Under the pieces are notes generated by a model. The model saw nothing but the letters and a program-made list of their open reading frames with translations. It searched no databases and had not been told where the DNA came from. Position numbers and translations under genes: made by a program. Shown piece by piece: positions 52,347-62,840 of a stretch of 64,000 nucleotides of DNA (position 1 is the stretch's first letter; each line of letters starts with the position of its first letter). The stretch spans positions 1 to 64,000 of the forward strand of contig NZ_JAAIMM010000018.1 in assembly GCF_013300725.1 (NCBI RefSeq). The letters are read 5' to 3'. The stretch comes from Allocoprococcus comes (GTDB lineage Bacteria > Bacillota > Clostridia > Lachnospirales > Lachnospiraceae).

Positions 52347-52488
52347 TAAGAAAGAATGTGCCTCAGCACATTCTCGCGCCGAGCGCGGTCGCTTGCGACA
52401 TTCTTCATCTTCGTGCGAGTGCGCATCTCCGGCACGCAGTGCCTTTTATTTCATAGGAAGTTCCTTTGGAATTTCCTATGAAATAAAA
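52344..52488 (+). repeat. Dispersed repeat, long copy, ending in a 16-bp hairpin
   Basis: The copy starts TAGTAAGAAAGAATGTGC, has a unique 55-bp middle, then a 40-bp block (52413-52452) identical to 61407-61446, and ends in a hairpin with arms 52444-52459 and 52473-52488 (perfect 16 bp). The second copy at 61393-61459 lacks the middle and has a shortened hairpin. Confidence 0.8.
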
Positions 52489-52490
52489 AG

Positions 52491-52535
52491 AAACGGTTGT
52501 AGCCGGCATAAATAATATGTCAGTCACAACCGTTT
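52491..52535. terminator. Bidirectional terminator after the kinase gene
   Basis: AAACGGTTGT (52491-52500) and ACAACCGTTT (52526-52535) are a perfect 10-bp stem with A and T tracts on either side. It lies between the convergent kinase and solute-binding protein genes. Confidence 0.75.
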
Positions 52536-52589
52536 TTATATAAAATTGTCTGAAACCCATTTTCCACGGATTCCAGACATTTCTTCTTA

Positions 52590-53810
52590 CTAATAAAGCA
52601 TCTTCTTAATCGAATCTTTATTCATATTATCTTTTGTAACCCAGGTATATCCGGTACTTACTGTTGCTTCATTTCCCTGACCAAGCACTGCTCTTGCGCA
52701 GGCAACAACCGTTGCATAGCCGATTCCGTATGGATTCTGAACGATCAGACCATCAATCTTCCCGTCTTCCAGAAGCTTCATCTGATCTTCCCCGCCGTCA
52801 AAGCTCACTACCTTGATTCGGTCTTCTCCTGTTGTTTTATCCATAGAGTCCAGAACATTCACCACAAGGTCTGCTGCCGTTTCATTGGTTGCAAAAATTC
52901 CTTTTACATCCGGATACTTTTCAAGAAGATACTTGATTGCATCCTGCTGTGCCGTCTGGGTATCCCGGCTGTCAGCGTTCTCTTCCTCTGCTTTTTGCAC
53001 ATTATCTGCAGTCTCCTGGGAATTCTTTTCAGATGAATCTGCATTGATCTCTTTCGTGATCGCATCCAGATCATCCAGATGCCAGATCTCTGCAACCGTC
53101 ACATCCGGATCATTCTTTTCCACTTCCTGTATAAATCCCTGCTCTCTTTTTTCAGAAGAAGTAGACTTGGAGTCATGTGCAATCACTAGGATCTGGCCAC
53201 TCTCACCGATACTGTTGCAAAGCTTACTTGCTGCTGTTGCGGCGGCGGTTGTATTATCTGTATCGATCATGGAGACAATATTCTGATAATCGGTTCCGGA
53301 ATCAAATGCTACGATTGGGATCCCATTCTCTGCAGCAAGATCAAACTGAACCTCACATGCCCCTGAATCAACTGCTGCGATCCCGACTGCAACCGGATAC
53401 CGTGCAAGCTCCTCATCCAGAATATTTACCTGATCATCTACATCATTCTCTGTCTCCGGCGCAGAATAAACAAGCTTTACTTTATCATTCCCTTTATATC
53501 CCAGGTTTGTATTAATATCCGCTACTGCCTGCTTTGCACCTTCCTGAACAGCTTTCCAGTATGCGGAAGAACTTCCTCTTCCTATAATAGAAATCGAACT
53601 TCCTTTCTCCAGATCCAGTCCCTGCACATTGCCATATGCAGATGGCTGTAAAACATCCAGGTTGCTCTGATGCTCATTCTCTTCCCTTGTCTCATGACTG
53701 AATGTCTGCTTTTTTCCTGTACCTGCATCATTCTTGCTTCCAGTTCCACATCCACCAGTCAAAAGTGCCACACAAAGTACAGTCGAAAGTATACTCCACC
53801 TTTTTTTCAT
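52590..53810 (-). CDS. Sugar-type ABC substrate-binding lipoprotein (periplasmic binding protein 1 fold)
   Basis: The 406-residue protein begins with a lipoprotein signal (lipobox LLTGGC near residue 21) and has a type I periplasmic-binding fold like ribose- or galactose-binding proteins: SISIIGRGSSSAYWKAVQEGAKQA, VGIAAVDS, IPIVAFDSG and VKGIFATNETAADLVV. Between the two halves an acidic insert of about 40 residues (EKNSQETADNVQKAEEENAD) interrupts the domain near residue 255. No permease or ATPase gene is nearby, so it may be an orphan receptor serving a distant transporter. Confidence 0.88.
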   Translation of the reverse strand: MKKRWSILSTVLCVALLTGGCGTGSKNDAGTGKKQTFSHETREENEHQSNLDVLQPSAYGNVQGLDLEKGSSISIIGRGSSSAYWKAVQEGAKQAVADINTNLGYKGNDKVKLVYSAPETENDVDDQVNILDEELARYPVAVGIAAVDSGACEVQFDLAAENGIPIVAFDSGTDYQNIVSMIDTDNTTAAATAASKLCNSIGESGQILVIAHDSKSTSSEKREQGFIQEVEKNDPDVTVAEIWHLDDLDAITKEINADSSEKNSQETADNVQKAEEENADSRDTQTAQQDAIKYLLEKYPDVKGIFATNETAADLVVNVLDSMDKTTGEDRIKVVSFDGGEDQMKLLEDGKIDGLIVQNPYGIGYATVVACARAVLGQGNEATVSTGYTWVTKDNMNKDSIKKMLY

Positions 53811-54156
53811 AAATCCACTCCACTTTCTCTATCTTAAAATCAGTTTCATTATTGGTTATAAAATGATACAGTACCCACTATACACCAAATCGCCCGGGAA
53901 AGGTAGAAAAATTTCTTAAGATTTCATAAATTCTTTTTGTTTTCATTTGCAAGTTTTATATTACTAACCTTTTGGTTTTATATTTCTAACCAAAGAAATG
54001 CCCATTTTACGCTATTAGTTTGACATTTCTAACTCAATTGTATCTATTTTTAAGCATAAATTCCTCTTGTATATTTTCATGTTCTGTATTAGAATAAGGG
54101 TATGCGAAAGGCATATCGATTTTAATTTTTTCATAATAACAAGGAGGATACATATC
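53811..54156. repeat. 346-bp AT-rich gene-free region with three 16-bp direct repeats (53954-54034)
   Basis: No gene was seen. Units at 53954-53969, 53976-53991 and 54019-54034 share the pattern TTTKAYATTNCTAACY. The starts are 22 and 43 bp apart, close to two and four helical turns. The ferredoxin promoter lies downstream (54067-54095). It is probably a regulator-binding array for one or both flanking genes. Confidence 0.6.
54067..54095 (+). promoter_or_regulatory. Ferredoxin gene promoter
   Basis: TTGTAT (54067-54072) and TAGAAT (54090-54095) are 17 bp apart, followed by a leader of about 55 bases to the ferredoxin ATG. Confidence 0.65.
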
Positions 54157-54327
54157 ATGGCACACGTAATTTCAGACGAATGTGTAAGCTGCGGAGCTTG
54201 CGAAAGCGAATGTCCAGTAGGAGCAATCTCTATGGGTGCAGATCATATGCAGATCGATGCTTCTGCATGTGTTGACTGTGGTGCTTGCGAATCAGCATGT
54301 CCTACAGGAGCAATCAGCGCTGAGTAA
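54157..54327 (+). CDS. 2[4Fe-4S] ferredoxin
   Basis: The 56-residue protein has two Cys motifs, CVSCGACESECPVGAI and CVDCGACESACPTGAI, each binding one [4Fe-4S] cluster. It is the standard low-potential electron carrier of anaerobic Clostridia. ATG 54157 follows GGAGG by ten bases; the longer upstream frame is the untranslated leader. Monocistronic, with its own promoter and terminator. Confidence 0.96.
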   Translation: MAHVISDECVSCGACESECPVGAISMGADHMQIDASACVDCGACESACPTGAISAE

Positions 54328-54360
54328 TCAGAACACGTAGATTGAATAAGACATTAAGAA

Positions 54361-54390
54361 AGAGACGGTTTTCATCTGAAGATCGTCTCT
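54361..54390 (+). terminator. Ferredoxin gene terminator
   Basis: AGAGACG (54361-54367) pairs with CGTCTCT (54384-54390), followed by TTTTT. Confidence 0.85.
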
Positions 54391-54560
54391 TTTTATATAC
54401 ACGCCTGAACCAGGTACAGATCCGGTAAGCATCATCCTATCTGACATTCTCCCTCTGCAACATTTGTCGAACGATTTTTCTTTCCATCTCTTCTTCTTAT
54501 GCTACAATAGACTTGTACTCAATCTATATCACATACTTATTTTAATAAGGGGGTTATCGT

Positions 54561-55172
54561 ATGGGCGACGTTCATTACATGATCTCAGAAGCCGCCAAAC
54601 ACGTCGGCGTAGAATCACATGTTCTTCGCTACTGGGAGGAAGAGCTTGATCTTCCGATCGGACGCACTGAGATGGGACATCGGCACTATACGGAAGAAGA
54701 TATACAGCTTTTTAGCTGTATCAAAGAACTCAAAGAACAGGGACTGCTCCTGAAGGAGATCAAACAGCTCCTTCCGGACATGCTTCGCACAAAAGCACTT
54801 CTGAAAGCCAGAAAATCGGATGCACCAAAGGCTGCCGCTTCGATAAACGAAGTTGCTGAACCCCAGGATCCGGCTCTTTCTGTTAATACAGCGGACAACC
54901 TTTCTCTTTCTGTTTATCAGCCTCTGCTCGAAGAGTCTCTCCGAAAAATTCTTTTGGAAAACAACCAGATCCTGGAGGGTTCTCTCGGCAAATCCGTATC
55001 TGAAAAAGTAACAAAGGAAATGGATTTTCTTTTACAGGCAAAAGAACGTCTGGAAGAAGACCGTTACCGGAAGCTTGATCATTTACTTCGTCAGCAGCAG
55101 GCGCTCCGGAAAGAAGCTTCAAAACCTGCCGCCGGACATTACCTACGGAAATTATTTGGCGAAACCACATAA
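54561..55172 (+). CDS. MerR-family regulator with coiled coil
   Basis: The 203-residue protein starts with a MerR-like winged helix (ISEAAKHVGVESHVLRYWEEELDLPI, then GHRHYTEEDIQLF). A linker rich in Ala and Pro and a long charged coiled coil at 120-195 follow. It has no ligand-binding domain or Cys cluster, so it probably responds through protein contacts. Its start has a GGGGG Shine-Dalgarno. It is convergent with dnaB across a strong terminator. Confidence 0.88.
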   Translation: MGDVHYMISEAAKHVGVESHVLRYWEEELDLPIGRTEMGHRHYTEEDIQLFSCIKELKEQGLLLKEIKQLLPDMLRTKALLKARKSDAPKAAASINEVAEPQDPALSVNTADNLSLSVYQPLLEESLRKILLENNQILEGSLGKSVSEKVTKEMDFLLQAKERLEEDRYRKLDHLLRQQQALRKEASKPAAGHYLRKLFGETT

Positions 55173-55179
55173 AAATCAA

Positions 55180-55215
55180 AAGACAGCGAACAGTTTTAAT
55201 TCTGTTCCCTGTCTT
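55180..55215. terminator. Bidirectional terminator between merR-like gene and dnaB
   Basis: AAGACAG-c-GAACAG (55180-55193) pairs with CTGTTC-c-CTGTCTT (55202-55215), followed by TTTTT on the plus strand and an A tract on the other side. Confidence 0.9.
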
Positions 55216-55232
55216 TTTCATTTTATAATTTC

Positions 55233-56588
<1,356 letters not shown>

Positions 56589-56601
56589 GTCTCAGATCCT
56601 C

Positions 56602-57048
56602 CTAAGCTTCCCCGACGTGCACTTTTAATTCAGCAGTCACTTTCTGGTGAAGCTTGACCGGTACAAGATACATTCCCGGTGTACGGATCGCTTCTTTGAT
56701 CTGGATCTTCTTCTTATCAAGATCATATCCAAGCTGTTCTTTTACTGCAATTGCAATTTCCTTTGAAGACACAGAACCGAATGTTCTTCCACCTTCCCCG
56801 GTCTTGATCTTGAGTTCTACTTTTGCTGCTTCTAATTTCTTTGCAAGCTCCTGCGCTGCTTCCAGATGCTCCTGTGCAACCTTTTCTTCATTCTGTTTCT
56901 GAAGCTTTAAGTCATTTAAATTCTTTCCATTTGCTTCCAGTCCGAGGTTTTTTTTGAAAATGAAGTTTCTTGCATATCCGTCACTTACATTTACAACCTC
57001 GCCTTTTTTCCCAAGGGATTTTACATCTTCCAATAAAATAACTTTCAT
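56602..57048 (-). CDS. rplI: 50S ribosomal protein L9
   Basis: The 148-residue protein has the L9 N-terminal domain ([29 protein letters not shown]), a long connecting helix rich in Lys, Glu and Ala, and a C-terminal domain ([13 protein letters not shown], then [10 protein letters not shown]). It binds the large ribosomal subunit. It starts 2 bp after the gdpP stop, so translation is coupled. Confidence 0.97.
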   Translation of the reverse strand: MKVILLEDVKSLGKKGEVVNVSDGYARNFIFKKNLGLEANGKNLNDLKLQKQNEEKVAQEHLEAAQELAKKLEAAKVELKIKTGEGGRTFGSVSSKEIAIAVKEQLGYDLDKKKIQIKEAIRTPGMYLVPVKLHQKVTAELKVHVGEA

Positions 57049-57049
57049 C

Positions 57050-59098
57050 TTAAATATCTCCTTCTTCTATCATAATATCGATTGTCTTTTTCAGAGTTTC
57101 AATCGCTCTTTCCATATCGGAATACGGGAACTGGGCACCGGCAGTGTTGATATGACCGCCTCCGCCGAGCCGCTCCATAATGATCTGTACATTGATCTCA
57201 TCAATAGAACGTGCACTGATGTAAATCTTACCATTATATTCAGTCAGTACAAAAGAAGCCTTGATCTCTTCAATGTTGAGAAGCTCATTTGATGCCTGTG
57301 CTCCAATGATGGTGGGACTTTCAATTCCCAGATGTTCGCCTCGCGCGATCGCAAATACATCCCGATACACCTCAGCACTGCTGATTACTGCAGCTTTTGC
57401 ACGGTAAGATGCCATATCATCACGGAGGAGTTTTCTTACATAAGTAACATCTGCGCCACATCTTCTCAGGTACGCAGCTGCCTCAAAGGTCCGGACTCCT
57501 GTTCTGGACATGAAATTGTTGGTATCAACCAGAATACCTGCATACATACTGTTCGCTTCCATGGAATTCAGACGCAGATCATCGCCGATATACTGGAGAA
57601 CCTCTGCTACCATCTCACACGCCGAGGAAGCATATGGCTCGATATACGACAGGACAGCATTCTCAATCACTTCATCACTCTGTCTGTGGTGATCCAGAAC
57701 TGCAATCGTCTTCGTCAGACGAAGCAGGCGTTCACATTCTGTCATCTTTGGCTTATTGGTATCAACAACAACTACCATCGTATTGTCATCTGCCAGTTCC
57801 TCCGCCTCATGGGAAGTCACAAACAGATCATCCGGATACTTCGGATCATCAGTAAATGCTTCATAAAGCGGTCTGAGTGTCACAGAAATATCGTTCAGAA
57901 CAATATTGACCTTCTTTTCCATCGCACTTGCTGCCCGGTAAATACCGATTGCCGCACCAAATGAATCCACATCTGCCATCTTATGTCCCATCACGATCAC
58001 ACGCTCTTTTCCGGTGATAAACTCCCGGAGTGCTTCTGCTTTTACTCTTGCTTTTACCCGGGTATTCTTAGAAGTCTGCTCACGCTTTCCGCCATAATAG
58101 CTGATTCCCTTGTTATTCTTCACAACTACCTGATCTCCGCCTCTTGCAAGTGCAAGATCGATCGCTATACGGGCATAATTATATCCTGCAGCATAGGTAT
58201 CTGTACTGAGTCCAAGCCCAATACTTAGTGTAACCGGAATCTGATTACCGATACTGACTCCTTTTACCTCATCAAGTAAAGAAAAACGGTCTTTTTCCAT
58301 TTGATTGAAGCTCTCTTTTTTGATCACAACAAAATATTTGTCTTTCTCAAGCTTCTTCACAATACCGGAAAAATCCGCAATATACTGGTTGATCTTACGG
58401 TCGATCAGTGCCACCAGAAGAGACTGCCTTACTTCCTCGACGCTTTCCATGACCTCTTCATAGTTATCAATATAAACCAGTCCGGCCACCAGCCGCTGCT
58501 CTTCATTCGCACGGATATACCGGTTCAGCTCTGTCACATCCTGAAGATGTATCGCAATAAAATATTCCTTTTCCTCCGGTATCTCCAGAAGCTGCTCTGT
58601 CTCACTGAAGCCTTCGACCGATACGCACTGGATCTCAGCCTGATAATCTCTGTCAAGATAACTGAATTCCAGACTTACCGATTCATTGTCTTCCTTTGGA
58701 AATACACCCCGGTTCAACTCCGGAATATATTTACTCAGATAGGTATCCTTCCGGATAGTCGTCCCAAGGACTTCCCGGAACTGTGTGTTCGTCCAGATGA
58801 TTTTTCCATCATCCAGTAAAATTGCATACGGAATCGAAAGCTCCTTCAGAAGTGTATTCTGGACAATCCCGTACTGCGCTGCAAACTCTACCATGTCTGC
58901 CAGAATCAGAGACTTGTTGTAAAAATACATAATACCAATGACGACTGCATAAACCAGCACAAACGCGCCCATAAGCAGCCCGGCCTTTCGGTCCATCCTG
59001 AAGATCCAGATATTCATCAGGATCAGGAAAAGAATCATAATTCCCGGCCATTGCATATATAATTTCAGTTGTCCCTTTAACTTTATATCCTTTTTCAT
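57050..59098 (-). CDS. gdpP: Cyclic-di-AMP phosphodiesterase GdpP
   Basis: The 682-residue protein has two N-terminal membrane helices, a PAS-like sensor domain, a degenerate GGDEF domain (SIGLGLSTD) and a DHH/DHHA1 phosphodiesterase. The DHH part shows [29 protein letters not shown] and C-terminal [12 protein letters not shown]. It degrades c-di-AMP and so affects cell wall and osmotic control. First gene of the gdpP-rplI-dnaB operon. Confidence 0.95.
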   Translation of the reverse strand: MKKDIKLKGQLKLYMQWPGIMILFLILMNIWIFRMDRKAGLLMGAFVLVYAVVIGIMYFYNKSLILADMVEFAAQYGIVQNTLLKELSIPYAILLDDGKIIWTNTQFREVLGTTIRKDTYLSKYIPELNRGVFPKEDNESVSLEFSYLDRDYQAEIQCVSVEGFSETEQLLEIPEEKEYFIAIHLQDVTELNRYIRANEEQRLVAGLVYIDNYEEVMESVEEVRQSLLVALIDRKINQYIADFSGIVKKLEKDKYFVVIKKESFNQMEKDRFSLLDEVKGVSIGNQIPVTLSIGLGLSTDTYAAGYNYARIAIDLALARGGDQVVVKNNKGISYYGGKREQTSKNTRVKARVKAEALREFITGKERVIVMGHKMADVDSFGAAIGIYRAASAMEKKVNIVLNDISVTLRPLYEAFTDDPKYPDDLFVTSHEAEELADDNTMVVVVDTNKPKMTECERLLRLTKTIAVLDHHRQSDEVIENAVLSYIEPYASSACEMVAEVLQYIGDDLRLNSMEANSMYAGILVDTNNFMSRTGVRTFEAAAYLRRCGADVTYVRKLLRDDMASYRAKAAVISSAEVYRDVFAIARGEHLGIESPTIIGAQASNELLNIEEIKASFVLTEYNGKIYISARSIDEINVQIIMERLGGGGHINTAGAQFPYSDMERAIETLKKTIDIMIEEGDI

Positions 59099-59163
59099 CT
59101 TTCAGCCCTCTTAAAACCTATAGATATTTGTATTATATCACCTTTCCGGATATTAGGGAACTA

Positions 59164-59202
59164 AAAAATGTGCCGGGGCAACGTACACCCTGACACATTT
59201 TT
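59164..59202. terminator. Bidirectional terminator after galE
   Basis: AAAAATGTG (59164-59172) and CACATTTTT (59194-59202) are perfect inverted copies with a GC-rich inner part. It lies between galE and the upstream end of gdpP. Confidence 0.8.
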
Positions 59203-59212
59203 CTTTCTTTTA

Positions 59213-60229
59213 TTAAGCTTCGTATCCATTCGGATTCATTGTCTGCCATCTCCATGAATCCTCACACATCTTGTCGATTCCGCGTTCTGCAACCCATCCG
59301 AGCTCATTCTTTGCTTTTTCTGCATTACAGTAGCATGTTGCGATATCTCCGGCTCTTCTTGGCTTGATCTGGTAAGGGATCTCTTTTCCACATGCTTTTT
59401 CAAATGCATGCAATACATCCAGTACTGAATATCCCACTCCGGTTCCAAGATTGTAAATGCTTACGCCTGATTTTTCCTGGATCTTCTTCAGCGCCTTTAC
59501 ATGTCCAATTGCAAGGTCAACTACATGAATGTAGTCTCTCACACCTGTTCCGTCCGGTGTGTCATAATCATCGCCAAATACACCCAGGCATTCCAGTTTA
59601 CCGATTGCAACCTGTGCAATATATGGAAGCAGGTTGTTCGGGATACCCTTCGGATCTTCTCCCATCAGTCCGCTCTCATGTGCGCCGATCGGGTTGAAGT
59701 AACGAAGAAGAACAACATTCCACTCCGGATCTGCCTTATGCAGGTCTGTCAGGATCTGCTCAAGCATCCATTTTGTCCATCCATAAGGATTCGTGCAGGT
59801 TCCCTTCGGGCATTCTTCTGTAATCGGGATAAACGCCGGATCACCATATACCGTTGCTGAAGAACTGAAGATGATGTTCTTCACATTATGGTTACGCATA
59901 ACATCACAGAGTGTAAGTGTACCTGCAATATTGTTCTGATAATATTCAAGTGGCTTTGCAACAGATTCTCCGACTGCTTTAAGTCCTGCGAAATGAATGA
60001 CGCATTCTACACTTTCTTTGTCAAAAATCTGATCCAGTGCTTCTTTATCTCTGATATCTGCTTTATAAAATGTAACGTTCTTGCCGGTGATCTTCTCTAC
60101 ACGTCTGATTGCTTCTTCAGAAGCATTGCAAAGATTATCTACTACAATAACTTCATATCCTGCATTCAGCATCTCTACACATGTGTGACTGCCGATAAAT
60201 CCGGCTCCGCCTGTTACTAAAATTGCCAT
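59213..60229 (-). CDS. galE: UDP-glucose 4-epimerase GalE
   Basis: The 338-residue enzyme has the NAD-binding GGAGFIGSHTC, the Ser region in SSSATVYGDP, and the catalytic YGWTK (Y-x-x-x-K). It interconverts UDP-glucose and UDP-galactose for galactose use and cell-surface sugars. Three evenly spaced TTTACTAAA-type sites upstream (60308-60358) suggest a repressor. It lies after the nucleotidyltransferase gene on the same strand (143-bp gap). Confidence 0.96.
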   Translation of the reverse strand: MAILVTGGAGFIGSHTCVEMLNAGYEVIVVDNLCNASEEAIRRVEKITGKNVTFYKADIRDKEALDQIFDKESVECVIHFAGLKAVGESVAKPLEYYQNNIAGTLTLCDVMRNHNVKNIIFSSSATVYGDPAFIPITEECPKGTCTNPYGWTKWMLEQILTDLHKADPEWNVVLLRYFNPIGAHESGLMGEDPKGIPNNLLPYIAQVAIGKLECLGVFGDDYDTPDGTGVRDYIHVVDLAIGHVKALKKIQEKSGVSIYNLGTGVGYSVLDVLHAFEKACGKEIPYQIKPRRAGDIATCYCNAEKAKNELGWVAERGIDKMCEDSWRWQTMNPNGYEA

Positions 60230-60307
60230 GATTTTTTCCTCCTGAAATTAGAATCATTTACTTTTCTTTACACACTATAGCACACATCCTGCCTATATGG
60301 AAGTGTT

Positions 60308-60358
60308 TTTACTAAATTTTTTATATTTTTTAGTAAATCAAGCGAACTATTTACTAAA
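60308..60358 (-). promoter_or_regulatory. Three operator-like 9-mers at exact 21-bp spacing upstream of galE
   Basis: TTTACTAAA at 60308-60316, its inverse TTTAGTAAA at 60329-60337, and TTTACTAAA at 60350-60358. Equal 21-bp steps put all sites on one face of the helix. A sugar-responsive repressor (LacI/GalR type) is a reasonable guess. Confidence 0.65.
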
Positions 60359-60371
60359 TTTTAACATATCT

Positions 60372-61295
60372 CTACTCTTCCCAGAGATTTTCCGGATAAA
60401 GACCTTCTTTTTTCAGATTCCGGATCGCTTCTACGACAACCGGTTTGTCTTCTTTATAAGTTACGCCGTACCATTTGTCTGTAGACGGAAGAACCGCTGC
60501 TGTTGCGCGGTCTGCCTCCAGAAGATTGCTTACGACTGCCGGCAGGAAATATTCACATTTCATCGGATTTTCAGTAAGTCCTTTCTTCAGGAACTGTGGA
60601 AATTCTGCTTTCAGCTCGTCCAGGATGCTTCTCGTAAATCCCCACATATTCATAGAAACCAGTGTATCCTCTGGTAAATTTTCCCAGGTTTCGCCATCAT
60701 TTTCAGTAAACGCAATCTTACCGTCACGCTTCTCAATGCGGGTTCTTTCTGTAATATTTACCAGTTCACCCTCTTCATTGGTCGTACAGATTCCTCTTGC
60801 CACATGGCCATTGTCTGTTACTGTATTCTTCAGAAGATATCCGACCATCGCATAACGATACCTGTCATCATCCTCATGTTCGGACAGATAATTATAAATT
60901 GTTTCAAACGCATGTCTTCCATAATAATCATCTGCATTGATAACAGCAAACGGTCCGTCGATCTCATCAATGCAGCTGAGGACTGCATGTCCGGTTCCCC
61001 ACGGTTTCACTCTGCCTTCCGGAACTTCAAAACCTTCCGGAATGTTGTTGATATCCTGAAATACATAAGAAACCTCCATATATTTTGCCATACGGTTTCC
61101 TACTGCTTCTCTGAAACTGTCTTCATTTTCTTTCTTTATAATAAAAATAACCTTCTCGAATCCGGCTCTTTTTGCATCAAACAGAGAAAAATCCATGATG
61201 ATGTGTCCCTCTTTATCAACCGGATCGATCTGTTTAAGTCCGCCATAACGGCTTCCCATTCCCGCTGCCATAATTACTAAAACTGGTTTTTTCAT
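60372..61295 (-). CDS. Sugar nucleotidyltransferase (NTP-transferase family)
   Basis: The 307-residue protein has the nucleotidyltransferase signature VIMAAGMGSRYGGLKQIDPV, the metal-binding Asp pair in VINADDYYG, and YLLKNTVTDNGHVARG. It probably makes a UDP- or TDP-sugar from sugar-1-phosphate; the lack of the UGP-type C-terminus leaves the substrate open. ATG 61295 was chosen with GGAG nine bases upstream. It comes just before galE, so both may serve UDP-sugar metabolism. Confidence 0.85.
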   Translation of the reverse strand: MKKPVLVIMAAGMGSRYGGLKQIDPVDKEGHIIMDFSLFDAKRAGFEKVIFIIKKENEDSFREAVGNRMAKYMEVSYVFQDINNIPEGFEVPEGRVKPWGTGHAVLSCIDEIDGPFAVINADDYYGRHAFETIYNYLSEHEDDDRYRYAMVGYLLKNTVTDNGHVARGICTTNEEGELVNITERTRIEKRDGKIAFTENDGETWENLPEDTLVSMNMWGFTRSILDELKAEFPQFLKKGLTENPMKCEYFLPAVVSNLLEADRATAAVLPSTDKWYGVTYKEDKPVVVEAIRNLKKEGLYPENLWEE

Positions 61296-61392
61296 AATTT
61301 GATTCTCCAATTCTTTTTTAGATTTCAAAACTTTGTCTTTCTTATTCTAACCCCAAACGACTGCTTTTTCAATCGTCTGCCGGACAGAAAGA

Positions 61393-61459
61393 TAGTAAAA
61401 AAGAATGTGCGAGTGCGCATCTCCGGCACGCAGTGCCTTTTATTTCCTAGGAAATAAAA
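61393..61459 (+). repeat. Dispersed repeat, short copy, ending in a 22-bp perfect palindrome
   Basis: The short copy reads TAGTAAAAAAGAATGTGC, then the 40-bp block (61407-61446) identical to 52413-52452, then the palindrome TTTTATTTCCTAGGAAATAAAA (61438-61459). It lacks the 55-bp middle of the long copy, with GTGC at both edges of the missing part. Confidence 0.8.
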
Positions 61460-61503
61460 AAACAGGACTTCCAAAATGGAAATCCTGTTCTGATCATATT
61501 CGA

Positions 61504-61767
61504 TTAATCCTGAACGTATGGCATTAAAGCGATATGTCTTGCTCTCTTGATTGCTACTGTAAGAGCTCTCTGATGTTTTGCACAGTTTCCTGTGATTCTT
61601 CTCGGAAGGATTTTTCCTCTCTCAGAAACATATTTCTTTAATTTTGCTGTATCTTTGTAATCGATTTCGTTGTTTTCTTTACCACAGAATACACAAACTT
61701 TTTTTCTTCTGCGTCCGCCTCTTCTCTTCATTGGAGAATCCGGTCTGTTTCCTTTTTCGAATGCCAT
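61504..61767 (-). CDS. rpsR: 30S ribosomal protein S18
   Basis: The 87-residue basic protein shows [36 protein letters not shown] and ARHIALMPY, all characteristic of S18. The CxxC and later Cys suggest the zinc-binding form. ATG 61767 has GGAG nine bases upstream. It is the last gene of the rpsF-ssb-rpsR operon. Confidence 0.96.
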   Translation of the reverse strand: MAFEKGNRPDSPMKRRGGRRRKKVCVFCGKENNEIDYKDTAKLKKYVSERGKILPRRITGNCAKHQRALTVAIKRARHIALMPYVQD

Positions 61768-61788
61768 TGTACACATCTCCTTTCAACC

Positions 61789-62229
61789 TTAATTAAACGG
61801 TAACTCCTCATCAATTCCATCCGGAATGTTCATGAAACCGTCACCTGCATCAGCGCTTGGCGCCGGTGCCGGGGCTGCCTGATAAGACTGTGTATTAGCA
61901 CTGCTAGCATTCTTACTTTCTGCGAATTCCTGTTCCTCAACAACAACTTCTGTTGTATAGACCTTTACACCATCCCTGTTGGTATAGCTTCCGGTCTGGA
62001 TTCTTCCGCAAACCACTACGCGCATTCCCTGACGGAAATAACGTTCTGTAAATTCAGCACTCTTTCCGAACACAACACAGTTAATAAAATCTGCGGTCTG
62101 TTCTCCATCGCGCTTGAATCTGCGGTCTACAGCTAATGTATATCTTGCAATAGCGAGAGCGTTCTCACCTTGTGAATATCTCACTTCAGGATCTCTTGTC
62201 AGACGTCCCATTAAAACTACTTTATTCAT
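61789..62229 (-). CDS. ssb: Single-stranded DNA-binding protein
   Basis: The 146-residue protein has an OB fold (NKVVLMGRLTRDPEVRYS, FINCVVFGKSAEF, MRVVVCGRIQTGSY) and an acidic C-terminal tip DGIDEELPFN that recruits repair proteins. It coats single-stranded DNA at forks. It sits between rpsF and rpsR in one operon. Confidence 0.97.
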   Translation of the reverse strand: MNKVVLMGRLTRDPEVRYSQGENALAIARYTLAVDRRFKRDGEQTADFINCVVFGKSAEFTERYFRQGMRVVVCGRIQTGSYTNRDGVKVYTTEVVVEEQEFAESKNASSANTQSYQAAPAPAPSADAGDGFMNIPDGIDEELPFN

Positions 62230-62242
62230 ACGTTGCCTCTTT

Positions 62243-62530
62243 CTAAGCTTCCTGTTTCACGCATAAATATCTGATTACACCATCCATGATACGAATTCTT
62301 TCTTCGATTTCGCCTGGTGTTGTTGTTTCAGATTCAAAGTGAATGAAGTAGTAGTAAGCTTCTTTCATCTTCTGGATTTCGTAAGCTAATCTCTTCTTTC
62401 CCCATTCGTCAACGTCAGTAATGTTACCACCGAAACGTGTAACAAGTGCTTTCACCTTTTCGATTACTTCTGCTCTGGCGTCGTCTTCGAGTTTTGCGCT
62501 GACAACAACTGCTAATTCATATTTGCTCAT
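62243..62530 (-). CDS. rpsF: 30S ribosomal protein S6
   Basis: The 95-residue protein (SKYELAVVVSAKLEDDAR, then DEWGKKRLAYEIQKMKEAYYYF) is S6. ATG 62530 follows GGAGG by eight bases. First gene of the rpsF-ssb-rpsR operon. Confidence 0.97.
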   Translation of the reverse strand: MSKYELAVVVSAKLEDDARAEVIEKVKALVTRFGGNITDVDEWGKKRLAYEIQKMKEAYYYFIHFESETTTPGEIEERIRIMDGVIRYLCVKQEA

Positions 62531-62630
62531 GTCCTGCACCTCCTTATGGTCTTTTGGCTCCCGGATTCGCCGGGAACAAGGATAAATAATATATCACAAG
62601 TTGGTATGATATCATAATTCAGGCTTTGTT

Positions 62631-62825
62631 TCAAGCCTTTTTTCTTATTTCTTTTGTATTTTTTTCAACCAGTCTGCGCGGTACCATTACCTGGTGTCCG
62701 CACCCCTGACATTTCAGACGAAAATCCGCTCCTACTCTCAGGATCTCCCACTCTGAGCTTCCGCACGGATGCGGTTTTTTCATCCGGATCACATCTCCGA
62801 CTTCAAATTTTGCTTCTGCTTCCAT
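62631..62825 (-). CDS. DUF951 small protein
   Basis: The 64-residue protein (KFEVGDVIRMKKPHPCGSSEWEILRVGADFRLKCQGCGH; CQGCGH and PHPCG look like metal ligands) matches DUF951, a small conserved Firmicute family usually found near rpsF. Function unknown. Plausibly a small RNA- or zinc-binding protein. Confidence 0.9.
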   Translation of the reverse strand: MEAEAKFEVGDVIRMKKPHPCGSSEWEILRVGADFRLKCQGCGHQVMVPRRLVEKNTKEIRKKA

Positions 62826-62840
62826 CTCTTTACTCCTCTT

